From contig NZ_JAVIFV010000002.1 in NCBI RefSeq assembly GCF_031157375.1, positions 1-64,000 on the forward strand: 64,000 nucleotides of DNA, read 5' to 3'. The notes under the pieces were generated by a model that had not been told where the DNA came from, made no database searches, and saw only the letters and a program-made list of their open reading frames with translations. The position numbers and the translations under genes were made by a program. Shown here piece after piece: positions 45,559-53,832 of this stretch. Each line of letters begins with the position of its first letter. Within the stretch, counting starts at the first letter, position 1. Source of the DNA: Sphingosinicella sp. LHD-64 (lineage in GTDB: Bacteria; Pseudomonadota; Alphaproteobacteria; Sphingomonadales; Sphingomonadaceae).

Positions 45559-45929
45559 CACTCGCGCTCCTTGGCTTCGTCGATCGCCCGTCTGAGGGCC
45601 GCCGCTTCGTCCGGCGACAGGCTCTTGGTGAGGCCGAGCAGCGCCGTCGCCGCGCTCGCCGCCGACCCGTCGAAGAAGGTCTTCACCATCTGCTTCAGCG
45701 CCGACTCGCGCACCTTGGCGGGCTGCGGGACGCTCTTGTACACATAAGCGAGGTCCTCGACGCGGTGTCTGACCAGCCCGCGCGCCTCGAGCCGGGCGAG
45801 CAGCGTGCGCACCGCCGAATAGCTTGGCGGATCGGCCATGGTGCTGCGGACATCGGCTGCGGTCGCCTCGCCGGCGCTGCAGAGGATTTCGAAGATTTCG
45901 CGCTCGCGGCGCGGAAGCGAATCGATCAT
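45558..45929 (-). CDS. BlaI/MecI/CopY-family repressor
   Basis: Product of 123 aa with the family winged helix: LPRREREIFEILCSAGEATA, ADPPSYSAVRTLLARLEARG, LVRHRVEDLAYVYKSV, then a C-terminal dimerisation helix region (LKQMVKTFFDGSAASAATAL). It should repress its own operon with the M56 gene until the peptidase is activated. A GTG at 45938 is an alternative start. The palindrome at 45940-45955 directly upstream is its likely operator. Confidence 0.93.
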   Translation of the reverse strand: MIDSLPRREREIFEILCSAGEATAADVRSTMADPPSYSAVRTLLARLEARGLVRHRVEDLAYVYKSVPQPAKVRESALKQMVKTFFDGSAASAATALLGLTKSLSPDEAAALRRAIDEAKERE

Positions 45930-45939
45930 GGGCCTCACC

Positions 45940-45955
45940 TGCTACCTTTGTAGCA
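45940..45955. promoter_or_regulatory. Palindromic operator upstream of the BlaI-type gene
   Basis: TGCTAC-CTTT-GTAGCA is a perfect 6-bp inverted repeat with a 4-base spacer, 10 bases before the repressor ATG. BlaI/MecI sites are palindromes with TACA/TGTA cores, which this resembles. Confidence 0.75.
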
Positions 45956-46040
45956 TGCCACAGATGTCGCAGGATGCAAGCGCGTTCCGTCGCACCTGAG
46001 TCTCGTTTCGGCCCCGGAAGATGAAGCCTGGATGAACATG

Positions 46041-46469
46041 TCAGGCACCTTCGGGATAACGCTCGCGCATATAGGCCAGGGCCTGCGACACCAGCTCCTC
46101 CAGCACGCTCCGGTCCACGTCGGCGAGGCGCTTGATATAAAGGCAGGACTTGCCGGTGCGATGCTTGCCAAGCCTGGCGAGCAACGCATCCTGCCCCTCG
46201 GACTCGGTCAGGACATAGAGTACCAACTCGGCCTTCCTCGGGGAGAAGCCAAGGCGGCACATGGTCCCCTCGTGACCGCTGTCATACTTATAATGATAGG
46301 TGCCGAAGCCGACGATGCTGGGCCCCCACATTGTCGCCGGCTCCCCCGTGATACGCTCCATCATCGCGCGGACCGCTCTGGCGTCCTCGCGCCGCCGCGG
46401 GTCAGCGACATTGTCGAGGAACGCCTCGACGCCGACGTCGGTCGGCTTGGTCTTGAGCTCGGCGGCCAT
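46041..46469 (-). CDS. DUF1801 (YdhG-like) domain protein
   Basis: Product of 142 aa, cytosolic. Residues DNVADPRRREDARAVRAMME, TMWGPSIVGFGTYHYKYDSG and LGFSPRKAELVLYVLTESE are the typical DUF1801 pattern, ending with KRLADVDRSVLEELVSQALAY. Function of the family is not established. A run of G with GGGGGAGGGGG precedes ATG 46469. It starts 10 bases after the stop of the DUF6265-like gene, so the two share an operon. Confidence 0.88.
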   Translation of the reverse strand: MAAELKTKPTDVGVEAFLDNVADPRRREDARAVRAMMERITGEPATMWGPSIVGFGTYHYKYDSGHEGTMCRLGFSPRKAELVLYVLTESEGQDALLARLGKHRTGKSCLYIKRLADVDRSVLEELVSQALAYMRERYPEGA

Positions 46470-46479
46470 CCCCCTCCCC

Positions 46480-46908
46480 CTATTGTCGTCGGTAGGTCCA
46501 GCTCGTCGCGTTGGCGCCATCGATCGCCGAGATCGTCGCGACCAGTGTCTCGCCGTCGCGACGATAGCGGATTCGCTGCGGGAAATCATGCCGGGGATTC
46601 TCGAACACGGCCTCCGTGCCGGTCGCCGAGACGAGCCGGAACGCGACCGCCTCCCTGCCGCCCGGCGAGGCCCAATAGACCGGGACACCGTCGGCGCCGG
46701 CCTGGATGCGCAGATGCTCGAACTCGCGCACCGTCTCGCCACGGCCCGAGCGGCTGTAACCGAGCAGCAGCCCGCCGCGCGGCGCGGACCAGCTTTCCTC
46801 GGTCCAGCGCCCCGCCTCCATCGTCTCCCAGCGGCCGCTCAGCCAGTCCAGATCACCCACGCTCGCCGGCGCTTGCAGCGCCAGCATCGCGGCCAGGAAA
46901 ATGCTCAT
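46480..46908 (-). CDS. Exported DUF6265-like protein
   Basis: Product of 142 aa with a short signal peptide (MSIFLAAMLALQAPA). The mature part has DLDWLSGRWETMEAGRWTEE, GGLLLGYSRSGRGETVREFE and AVFENPRHDFPQRIRYRR, matching the DUF6265 lipocalin-like pattern. GGAGG lies 5 bases before ATG 46908. Function unknown; a periplasmic small-ligand binding role is a guess. First gene of a two-gene operon with the DUF1801 gene. Confidence 0.82.
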   Translation of the reverse strand: MSIFLAAMLALQAPASVGDLDWLSGRWETMEAGRWTEESWSAPRGGLLLGYSRSGRGETVREFEHLRIQAGADGVPVYWASPGGREAVAFRLVSATGTEAVFENPRHDFPQRIRYRRDGETLVATISAIDGANATSWTYRRQ

Positions 46909-46955
46909 AACCACCTCCCCTTGGCTGCATCATGCACCCGAAGGGCAGCGCGGCG

Positions 46956-47705
46956 CTAGGCAGGTTTGCGGAATCGATAGACGACCCGATCGGTCCGACC
47001 CTGAATGGCGGGATCGAACACGCCCTTGCTGTGGTCGTCCCCGGGATTGCGCAGGATCGGGGATTCGCCGTCGAAGACGAAGCCCGCGCGCTCGAAATCG
47101 GCCCGGATCGTCGCCGGATCGATCCGATGGAGCGCATCGACCACCTGCCGCGTGTCGCCGCCGGGATTGGCGACATGATCGATCACGACGATCGTGCCGC
47201 CACGCTTCAGCGACTGGAACACCGCCTGCAGGAACGGTGCCGGCTCCATGCGAAAGCCCGAACGCGCCGAGGTGAAATAGGCATCGTGATAGTTGAGGTT
47301 GATCATCGCGAAATCGAAGCTGTCGGCGGGCAGCGAGATCGCTTCGGGGCGGCTGTCGATGGCGGTGAAGTTGGCGCTGCGCTGGTGGACCGCGGCCAGG
47401 GTCTGGCGATCGTCGTCGCCGACGAACTGGCTGGGATTCCAGCCGACGACGCTGCCCTGCGGGCTGACGGCACGCGCCATGATCTCCCCGTAATAGCCCG
47501 AGCCGGTGAACAGATCGAGCGCGCGGGCCCCGCGCTGGAGCCCCCCGAAGGCGAGCACCTCGGCGGGCTTGCGCCCGGCATCGAGCGCGACCGCCGCCTC
47601 CGGGCGGCCGGGCGCCGAAACCGCGGCGGCGACGTCCGCCGGCTGCGCCTGGGCGGCGACGGGCGCGAGGGTGAGGGCAAGAGCGATCAGGCCGTGCTTG
47701 AGCAT
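46956..47705 (-). CDS. Predicted exported SAM-methyltransferase-like protein
   Basis: Product of 249 aa. A clear signal peptide (MLKHGLIALALTLAPVAAQAQ) precedes a class I methyltransferase fold: ALDLFTGSGYYGEIMARAV is the AdoMet loop, DFAMINLNYHDAYF follows the acidic strand, and LKRGGTIVVIDHVANPGGDT is motif VI-like. AdoMet is normally absent from the periplasm, so either the signal is not cleaved or the ligand differs. Proteins of this combined type are known as predicted methyltransferases without assigned substrate. Transcribed divergently from the LCCL gene. Confidence 0.82.
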   Translation of the reverse strand: MLKHGLIALALTLAPVAAQAQPADVAAAVSAPGRPEAAVALDAGRKPAEVLAFGGLQRGARALDLFTGSGYYGEIMARAVSPQGSVVGWNPSQFVGDDDRQTLAAVHQRSANFTAIDSRPEAISLPADSFDFAMINLNYHDAYFTSARSGFRMEPAPFLQAVFQSLKRGGTIVVIDHVANPGGDTRQVVDALHRIDPATIRADFERAGFVFDGESPILRNPGDDHSKGVFDPAIQGRTDRVVYRFRKPA

Positions 47706-47891
47706 GGAGCATCCCCTTCGAAAGACGTCCGCTTATTTCATCCCGCACCGAGGCGCCTGATGGGTTTCGACAAAGACGCACGGCGCTTCGACGGGGCGTC
47801 CGGACCGGCTTCGCTCGGGGCCTTTTTTCCGGTCATTTTCGTTGCGCGCTCGTCATGATAGTCTGGCCTTCGACCTTTGGGGGGGATCGCC

Positions 47892-48278
47892 ATGCTGCGT
47901 GAAGCCATCGTCGCGATGTCCACGGTCGCGGGCGCCGGGCTCGCTTTCATCGCATTGCCGGGGATCGGGACGACGGCCGCCGCGGCGCAGGCCGGCGGCG
48001 CGCCGGCCTGTCCGGAAAAGCTCGCCGGCCAGGCGTCGCTCGTCTGCGCCTGTTCTGCCGAAGCAGCTTCCACCGGTTCGGTCTGGGGAAGCGGCCTCTA
48101 TACCGCCGATTCCTCGGTCTGCCGGGCCGCCCGGCATGCCGGCGCCGTGTCCGCGGCCGGCGGCGAGGTGCGCCTGCGCGTCAGCGAAGGCCGCGACAGC
48201 TATGCCGCCAGCGCGCGCAACGGCATCGGCGCCAGCGCGTGGGGCAGTTTCTCGACCAGCTTCGCTTTCGACCGCTAG
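47892..48278 (+). CDS. Exported LCCL-domain protein
   Basis: Product of 128 aa. Signal segment (AIVAMSTVAGAGLAFIALPG) then a domain with CPEKLAGQASLVCACSAEAA, SVWGSGLYTADSSVCRAARH and AGGEVRLRVSEGRDSYAAS, followed by NGIGASAWGSFSTSFAF. This is the LCCL pattern known from factor C and cochlin. Four Cys would form two disulfides. GGGGGAT lies upstream of ATG 47892. Role in bacteria is unknown. Confidence 0.85.
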   Translation: MLREAIVAMSTVAGAGLAFIALPGIGTTAAAAQAGGAPACPEKLAGQASLVCACSAEAASTGSVWGSGLYTADSSVCRAARHAGAVSAAGGEVRLRVSEGRDSYAASARNGIGASAWGSFSTSFAFDR

Positions 48279-48320
48279 CGCGGCTGGCGCCGCCCGCCTG
48301 GCATCGCTACATGGCGGGCA

Positions 48321-48695
48321 ATGCCCCATCTCCTCCTCGTCATGCTGGGCGGCGCGATCGGCGCCGGGCTGCGCCATCTGGTCGGCGCGGCGTCGCTCCG
48401 GCTGCTCGGGCCGGGCTTTCCGTGGGGAACGCTGGCAGTGAACCTTGCCGGCGGCCTGGCGATGGGGCTGCTGGTCGGCTGGCTGGTCCGCGCGGGCGGC
48501 AGCGAGGGGACGCGGCTGTTCCTCGGCGTCGGCATCCTCGGCGGCTTCACCACCTTCTCGGCGTTCAGCCTCGAGGTCGGCAGCATGCTCCAGCGCGGCG
48601 AGATCGGCGTCGCCGCCGCTTATGTGACCGCCTCGGTCGTCGGTTCGGTGCTGGCGCTGTTCGCCGGGCTCTGGCTGATGCGGGCAGCGGCATGA
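48321..48695 (+). CDS. crcB: Fluoride ion channel CrcB/Fluc
   Basis: Dual-topology fluoride exporter channel of 124 aa with four helices. Signature sequences: GGAIGAGLRHLVGAASLRLL, GTLAVNLAGGLAMGLLVGWL and GILGGFTTFSAFSLEVGSML, with the conserved G-x2-G-x3-R, N and TTFS-x-F residues. I looked upstream for a fluoride riboswitch and saw none. It overlaps the pseudouridine synthase gene as ATGA and heads a run of six coupled genes. Confidence 0.95.
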   Translation: MPHLLLVMLGGAIGAGLRHLVGAASLRLLGPGFPWGTLAVNLAGGLAMGLLVGWLVRAGGSEGTRLFLGVGILGGFTTFSAFSLEVGSMLQRGEIGVAAAYVTASVVGSVLALFAGLWLMRAAA

Positions 48696-49786
48696 GCGGC
48701 GAGGTCCGGCAGTTCACCGTCGCGGCCGACGACGACGGCATCCGGTTGGACCGCTGGTTCAAGCGCAACCTGCCGGAGGCGGGCTTCGGCCAGGTGTCGC
48801 GCTGGGCGCGGACCGGGCAGCTCCGCGTCGACGGCAGGCGCGCGACGCCGGGCGACCGGATCGAGGCCGGCCAGATCATCCGCGTGCCCCCGCAGGGCGA
48901 GGAGGCGCCGGCGGCCGTCCGACCGCAGCGCAAGCGCGAAGCGTTGAGCGAGGACGAGGTCGAGTTCGTCCGCAGCCTGGTCATCCATGCCGATCCGGCC
49001 GCCTTCGTCCTCAACAAGCCGCCCGGCCTCGCGACTCAGGGCGGCACCAAGACGAAGGACCATCTCGACCGGTTGCTCGACGGCCTCGCGGGCGAGACTG
49101 CGGCCCGGCCGAAGCTGGTGCACCGGCTCGACAAGGACACGTCGGGCGCGCTCCTCGTCGCGCGCACGCCGCGGGCGGCGGCGGCCTTCTCGAAGAGCTT
49201 TTCCGGGCGCACGGCGCGCAAGGTCTACTGGGCGCTGGTCGCCGGCGTGCCCTCCGTCGAGGACGGGATGATCGACCTGCCGCTCGCCAAGCAGCCGGGC
49301 ACCGGCGGCGAGAAGATGCATGTCGACGAGGGCGAGAACGGACAGCCGGCGCGCACCCGCTACCGGGTGATCGAGCGGGCCGGCAACCGCGCCGCCTGGG
49401 TCGAGCTCCAGCCGCTGACCGGCCGGACCCACCAGCTGCGCGTCCACATGCTCGCCATCGGCCATCCGATCGTCGGCGACGGCAAATATGGCGGGCAGGA
49501 CGCCTTCCTGACCGGCACGATCAGCCGCAAGCTCCACCTCCACGCCCGGCGCCTCAGGATCGATCATCCCGACGGCGGGCGGATCGACGTCACCGCCGAA
49601 CTGCCCGAACATTTCGCGGCGAGCCTGGCCAGCCTGGGCTTCGATCCCGCACTCGGCGATGCGTTGCCGCTCGACGAAATCAAGTTCTCCGAAACGCCGG
49701 AAGGCAAGCGCAAAGCCGCCTCAGCCGTGGCCAAGGCCCGCCGCAAGGAGCGCAAGGGCGAACGCCGCAGCCGGAGGCACGGCTGA
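48692..49786 (+). CDS. RluA-family 23S rRNA pseudouridine synthase (RluC-like)
   Basis: Product of 364 aa. An S4 RNA-binding domain (GIRLDRWFKRNLPEAGFGQV) is followed by the catalytic domain with Asp147 in LVHRLDKDTSGALLVA, the family signature, and LTGRTHQLRVHMLAIGHPIV. It isomerises uridines in large-subunit rRNA; the exact positions depend on the subtype, probably RluC. The C-terminal 30 residues are Lys/Arg-rich (KARRKERKGERRSRRHG) and may aid RNA binding. Overlaps genes at both ends. Confidence 0.93.
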   Translation: MSGEVRQFTVAADDDGIRLDRWFKRNLPEAGFGQVSRWARTGQLRVDGRRATPGDRIEAGQIIRVPPQGEEAPAAVRPQRKREALSEDEVEFVRSLVIHADPAAFVLNKPPGLATQGGTKTKDHLDRLLDGLAGETAARPKLVHRLDKDTSGALLVARTPRAAAAFSKSFSGRTARKVYWALVAGVPSVEDGMIDLPLAKQPGTGGEKMHVDEGENGQPARTRYRVIERAGNRAAWVELQPLTGRTHQLRVHMLAIGHPIVGDGKYGGQDAFLTGTISRKLHLHARRLRIDHPDGGRIDVTAELPEHFAASLASLGFDPALGDALPLDEIKFSETPEGKRKAASAVAKARRKERKGERRSRRHG

Positions 49787-50376
49787 TGCATCCCGACCGC
49801 CGCTTCGCCTGGGACGACCGCGACGCCATGCTGGCCTTCGTCGCCGACATCTCCTTCTGCACGATCGCGGTCGACGGGCCGTTCGTCATCCATGCGCCGG
49901 TCGTGGTGGATGCACCGGGCCGCCTGCGCTTCCATGTCGCCCGTGGCAACCGCGCGACAAAGGCGCTGGACCGCGCCCGCGCCGTCGTCTCCTGCCTCGG
50001 CCCCGACGCCTATATCAGCCCGGACTGGTACGGCACGCCCGACCAGGTGCCGACCTGGAACTATGTCGGCGTCGAGGCGGAGGGGTCGCTGCGGCGGATG
50101 GACGAGGATGAGCTGACAAGCCTGCTCGACGATTTGAGCGCGGCCCATGAAACGCGGCTTGCCCCCAAGCCCGCCTGGACCCGCGGCAAGATGACGCCGG
50201 CCCGGTTCGAAGGGCTGCTGAAGGCGATCGTCGGCTACGAGCTGGCGATCGAAGACCTGCGTGGCACCCGCAAGCTCGGCCAGAACAAACGCGACGAGGA
50301 GCGCGCCGGAGCGGTTGCCGGCCTGACGCCATTCAATCGCGCGGTCGCGGACCTGATGCGCGAGGCCGGGCGGTGA
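49786..50376 (+). CDS. FMN-binding negative transcriptional regulator, PaiB family
   Basis: Product of 196 aa with a split-barrel FMN-binding fold: MLAFVADISFCTIAVDGPFV, HAPVVVDAPGRLRFHVARGN, VSCLGPDAYISPDWYG, VPTWNYVGVEAEGSLRR, and the C-terminal MTPARFEGLLKAIVGYELAI, all of PaiB type. In Bacillus PaiB affects protease and sporulation genes, but in most bacteria the family is unassigned and may simply bind FMN or heme. Coupled by 1-base overlap with the gene before and GTGA with the gene after. Confidence 0.88.
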   Translation: MHPDRRFAWDDRDAMLAFVADISFCTIAVDGPFVIHAPVVVDAPGRLRFHVARGNRATKALDRARAVVSCLGPDAYISPDWYGTPDQVPTWNYVGVEAEGSLRRMDEDELTSLLDDLSAAHETRLAPKPAWTRGKMTPARFEGLLKAIVGYELAIEDLRGTRKLGQNKRDEERAGAVAGLTPFNRAVADLMREAGR

Positions 50377-51032
50377 ACCGTCTCGCCATCTTCGACTGCG
50401 ACGGAACCCTGGTCGACAGCCAGCACAATATCTGCGCGGCGATGGCCGAATGCTTCTCCGCCGCCGGGCTGGAGGTGCCGCTGCCGGAGCGCACCCGGCA
50501 GGTCGTTGGCCTGAGTCTCACCGAAGCGATGCAGGTCATGCTGCCGGACGCCGAGCCGGATTTCCACGTGGCGATGGCCGAGGATTATAAGCGCGCCTTC
50601 CAGGCGATGCGCGCCCGGGGCCTCGAGGAAGAGCCGCTCTACGAGGGGATTGCCGAACTGGTCGAGGCGCTGGAGGCAGCTGGCTGGCTGCTCGCGGTCG
50701 CTACCGGCAAGTCGGATCGCGGCCTGAAGCTCTGCCTCGACCATCACGGGCTGGCCGACCGGTTCGTCAGCCTGCAGACCGCCGACCGGCACCCCTCGAA
50801 GCCGCACCCGTCGATGATCGCGCAGGCGATGACGGATGCCGGAGCGGCGCCGGAACTCACCGTGATGATCGGCGACACGAGCTACGACATGGCGATGGCG
50901 CGGGCGGCGGGCGTCGGCGCGATCGGTGTCGCCTGGGGCTATCATCCGCCGGACGAGCTGGTCCGGGCCGGCGCGCATCATGTCGCGGACCATCCGCGCG
51001 ACATCCTCGATCTCACGAAGGCATGGGCATGA
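50373..51032 (+). CDS. HAD-family hydrolase (phosphoglycolate phosphatase-like)
   Basis: Product of 219 aa. HAD motif I FDCDGTLVDSQHN at residues 7-19, motif II VATGKSDRG, Lys in SKPHPSMIAQAM and motif IV MIGDTSYDMAMARAAG. The cap domain is of the Gph type. Likely a small-molecule phosphatase; the substrate is not decided by sequence. Start is GTG 50373 inside the preceding stop. Next to ATP12 is a common place for this gene in sphingomonads. Confidence 0.88.
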   Translation: MNRLAIFDCDGTLVDSQHNICAAMAECFSAAGLEVPLPERTRQVVGLSLTEAMQVMLPDAEPDFHVAMAEDYKRAFQAMRARGLEEEPLYEGIAELVEALEAAGWLLAVATGKSDRGLKLCLDHHGLADRFVSLQTADRHPSKPHPSMIAQAMTDAGAAPELTVMIGDTSYDMAMARAAGVGAIGVAWGYHPPDELVRAGAHHVADHPRDILDLTKAWA

Positions 51033-51259
51033 CACAGCAGGATCCCGACGCCGTCTGGCGCAACCGCTTCATCCTGATGAACCTGCTCAGGATCGGCGCG
51101 ACCGTCGTCGTGCTCCTGAGCCTGATTCTCTGGCAGACCAGCATCTTCGTCGAGGGCGGCTCGATCATCGGCTTCCCCCTCGCGATCGCCGCCCTGGTGG
51201 TGAGTTTCTTCGGGCCGAAATGGCTGGCGGCGCGCTGGCGGACGCCGCCGGGCGCATGA
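51029..51259 (+). CDS. Small two-helix membrane protein
   Basis: Product of 76 aa: a short cytosolic start (MTQQDPDAVWRNRFILMNLL), two membrane helices (GATVVVLLSLILWQTSIFV and IIGFPLAIAALVVSFFG) and a basic end. It overlaps the HAD stop as ATGA and the ATP12 start by 4 bases. Its place before the ATP12 gene suggests a link to F1Fo ATPase biogenesis, but I recognise no family. Confidence 0.75.
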   Translation: MTQQDPDAVWRNRFILMNLLRIGATVVVLLSLILWQTSIFVEGGSIIGFPLAIAALVVSFFGPKWLAARWRTPPGA

Positions 51260-51942
51260 AGCGGTTCTACAAGGCGGCCAGCGTCGCCGAGGGCAACCGC
51301 ATCCTGCTCGACGGCCGACCGGTGAAGACGCCGGGACGCGCGGACCTCGCGCCGCCGCACGCCGCATTGGCCAACGCGATCGCCGCGGAGTGGAATGCGC
51401 AGGGCGAAACGGTCGACCCCCGGTCGATGCCGATGACCGGCCTCGCCAATGCCGCGATCGACCGGATCGCTCCGGACACCGATGCCTTTGCGCGCAGCCT
51501 CGCCGTGTATGGCGAGAGCGACCTGCTCTGCTACCGGGCCGACCGGCCGGCACCGCTCGCCGCACTGCAGGCGGAACACTGGGATCCGCTGCTCGTCTGG
51601 GCACGCCGGCGCTACGATATCGATTTCGCGATCGCCGACGGTGTGATCCACACCCCCCAGCCGCAGCACACGGTCGATCAGCTCGCCCAGGCCGTGCTGG
51701 CGCGCGACGCCTTCCAGCTCGCCGGCCTGTCGCCGCTGGTCACGGTGGGGGGATCGCTGGTGATCGCGCTGGCGCTGGCCGAAGGCGCGATCAATCTCGA
51801 CGCCGCCTGGGCGGCCGCGACGGTCGACGAGGCGTGGCAGGCCGGGAAATGGGGCGAGGATGCCGAGGCCGTGCAGGCGCTCGCCAGCCGCCGCGCCGAC
51901 TTTGCGGCCGGCCACCGCTTCCTCACCCTGCTGCCGGCCTGA
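51256..51942 (+). CDS. ATP12-family F1 ATPase assembly chaperone
   Basis: Product of 228 aa. Family pattern: KRFYKAASVAEGNRILLDGR, VKTPGRADLAPPHAALANAI, MPMTGLANAAIDRI, ESDLLCYRADRPAPL and HWDPLLVWARRRYDIDFAIA. In mitochondria ATP12 binds the F1 alpha subunit before assembly; alphaproteobacteria carry the same protein. It is the last gene of the crcB-to-ATP12 run and is convergent with the membrane-protein gene next door. Confidence 0.93.
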   Translation: MKRFYKAASVAEGNRILLDGRPVKTPGRADLAPPHAALANAIAAEWNAQGETVDPRSMPMTGLANAAIDRIAPDTDAFARSLAVYGESDLLCYRADRPAPLAALQAEHWDPLLVWARRRYDIDFAIADGVIHTPQPQHTVDQLAQAVLARDAFQLAGLSPLVTVGGSLVIALALAEGAINLDAAWAAATVDEAWQAGKWGEDAEAVQALASRRADFAAGHRFLTLLPA

Positions 51943-52530
51943 TCAGACGTCCGTGGGCGCGTCCGCCGGCGCGCGGCGGTCCCGCGGCAGGAACCAGGCG
52001 ACGATCACCGCCGCGGCCCCGAGCATCAGCACGTCGGCGACGAAGGTATAGATGAAATGGCCCCAGTCGTGATGGTAGTAGATCGGCTCGCCGAGCAGAT
52101 GCAGGGCGGCCGCGGCAATCGCGATGATCAGCGCCACCTTCACCCGTGATCCCATGTCGCCGACGCGATCGGCGATCATCGAGAGCGCGACGCCGATCAG
52201 CAGCGCGACGATGAAATTGAGAACGAGCCCGCTGATCAGCGATGTGCTGTCGACCGCCGCGAACCCGCCCGTATTGTAATGGACGGTGGCGATCGGCCCC
52301 TGCGAGAACATGTTGGTCTGCGCCTGGGTGTCGACGCTCGGCACCGAATAGGTCCCGGTGCGCGGCAGGTTGGCGGCCAGCGTCTGCTGCACGGCCGCCG
52401 CCTCGGTGTCGCCGAGGCTCGCCGTTCCCAGTTTCGCGAGCGGCGTGCCGAAGAAGATGAAGCCGATGATGAACATCGCCACGGCCGCCGCGGCCGCGCC
52501 GACGACCACCCGTCCCAGCACCTTGCCCAT
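51943..52530 (-). CDS. Membrane protein of unknown function (195 aa)
   Basis: Four membrane segments can be seen: GRVVVGAAAAAVAMFIIGFI, ISGLVLNFIVALLIGVALSM, VALIIAIAAAALHLLGEPIY and FVADVLMLGAAAVIVAWFLP. A polar loop of about 65 residues after the first helix contains FSQGPIATVHYNTGGF. I do not recognise the family. GGAGGAC lies before ATG 52530. It converges directly with the ATP12 gene and lies upstream of no obvious partner. Confidence 0.75.
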   Translation of the reverse strand: MGKVLGRVVVGAAAAAVAMFIIGFIFFGTPLAKLGTASLGDTEAAAVQQTLAANLPRTGTYSVPSVDTQAQTNMFSQGPIATVHYNTGGFAAVDSTSLISGLVLNFIVALLIGVALSMIADRVGDMGSRVKVALIIAIAAAALHLLGEPIYYHHDWGHFIYTFVADVLMLGAAAVIVAWFLPRDRRAPADAPTDV

Positions 52531-52589
52531 GTCGTCCTCCCTGTTGTTTGCGGCACGGTAACCGAAATGCGGGAGTCAGGCGAAAGGTT

Positions 52590-53222
52590 TCAGCCGATCA
52601 GCTCGCGGACGAAATCGTGGAGGAACACGCGGCGCGTCGCCTTCAGCCGCTCGGCCTTCAGGATATTGTGGACGAGCTCGCGGCATTTCTCCGCATTGTT
52701 GTTGATGAGGACATAGTCATACTCCGCCCAGTGGCTGATCTCCGCGGCGGCGCGCTCCATGCGTCGTGCGATAACGTCCTCGCTATCCGTTCCGCGATTG
52801 CGCAGGCGCCGCTCCAGCTCCTCCATCGAGGGCGGCAGGATGAAGACCCGCACGATGTCGGGATCGACCTGCTTCAATTGCTGGGTGCCTTGCCAGTCGA
52901 TGTCGAGCAGGACGTCACGGCCGCCCTCGATGGTCTGGCGGACCTCGCGCTTCAGCGTGCCGTAGCGATGGCCGAAGACATGCGCCCATTCGAGGAACTC
53001 GCCGGCCGCGACCATCTCCTCGAACCTTTCGGTGCTGACGAAATGATAGTCGCGCCCGGCGAGCTCGCCCGGCCGCATCGGCCGGGTGGTCGCGCTGACC
53101 GACATCGCGATGCCGTCGTCGCTCGCCATCAGCATGCGCGCGATCGTGGACTTGCCCGCACCGGAGGGGCTGGAAAGGACGAAGAGCAGGCCCCGCCGCT
53201 TGAACGCGCTGGTGACTTCCAT
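52590..53222 (-). CDS. gmk: Guanylate kinase
   Basis: Converts GMP to GDP with ATP. The 210-aa product has the P-loop SSPSGAGKSTIARML at residues 17-31, the GMP-binding stretch SVSATTRPMRPGELAGRDYH, FVSTERFEEMVAAGEFLEWA and DVLLDIDWQGTQQLKQ, then VFILPPSMEELERRLRNRGT. All expected motifs are present and the length is normal. Single gene, divergent from the DUF1697 gene. Confidence 0.96.
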   Translation of the reverse strand: MEVTSAFKRRGLLFVLSSPSGAGKSTIARMLMASDDGIAMSVSATTRPMRPGELAGRDYHFVSTERFEEMVAAGEFLEWAHVFGHRYGTLKREVRQTIEGGRDVLLDIDWQGTQQLKQVDPDIVRVFILPPSMEELERRLRNRGTDSEDVIARRMERAAAEISHWAEYDYVLINNNAEKCRELVHNILKAERLKATRRVFLHDFVRELIG

Positions 53223-53295
53223 TGCGGGCTACTGGCGTGGGCCGCGCACGCACGTCAAGGGGAGACGTTCGCGGATTTGCTGCTAAGGTGGCCGG

Positions 53296-53832
53296 ATGGG
53301 GCGGATGGTTGCGTTGCTCAGGGCGGTGAATGTCGGGGGGCGCAAGCTGCCGATGGCGGAGCTGCGAACATTGTGCGGCGCGCTCGGCTGGACCGACGTC
53401 GCGACCTATATCCAGAGCGGCAATGTCGTGTTCGACGCCGATTGCACGCCGGCCGAGGCCGAGACGACACTCGAGGGGCGCATTGCCAGCCTCTACGGAT
53501 ACGAGGCCCCGACAGTCGTTCGGACGGCAAGGCAATGGGCAGCCTACGCGCCCGCATGCCCTTTCCCCGAAGAGGCGATCGCAACGCCGAACTACCTGCT
53601 CCTGCTCGTCTCCAAGCGCCCGCCAGTCGCCGCCGCGGTGGATGCGATCCAGGCACGCGCCGCGGCCGGCGAACAGGTCCGCCAGTCCGGCGACGGCATC
53701 TGGATCCATTTCCCGAACGGGTCGGGCACGTCGAAGATCACGCCCACGATCATCGACAGGGCGATCGGCTCGCCCGCCACCAGCCGCAACTATCGAACGG
53801 TCGTCACCCTGCAGGAGATGTTGGAGACATGA
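53296..53832 (+). CDS. DUF1697 domain protein
   Basis: Product of 178 aa. Start VALLRAVNVGGRKLPMAELR, then GWTDVATYIQSGNVVFDAD and the conserved end SGTSKITPTIIDRAIGSPAT with NYRTVVTLQEML, all typical of DUF1697. Function unknown. Translationally coupled to the DUF2585 gene by an ATGA overlap. Confidence 0.92.
   Translation: MGRMVALLRAVNVGGRKLPMAELRTLCGALGWTDVATYIQSGNVVFDADCTPAEAETTLEGRIASLYGYEAPTVVRTARQWAAYAPACPFPEEAIATPNYLLLLVSKRPPVAAAVDAIQARAAAGEQVRQSGDGIWIHFPNGSGTSKITPTIIDRAIGSPATSRNYRTVVTLQEMLET

Noticed and set aside
43780-45747. 655-codon open frame on the plus strand opposite the M56 gene
   Set aside because: Composition (Arg/Gly/His-rich) and lack of motifs mark it as an antisense shadow; the minus strand has HEVAH and membrane helices.
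48279-48320. Fluoride riboswitch before crcB
   Set aside because: The gap to the preceding gene is only about 40 bases and does not show the crcB-motif core.
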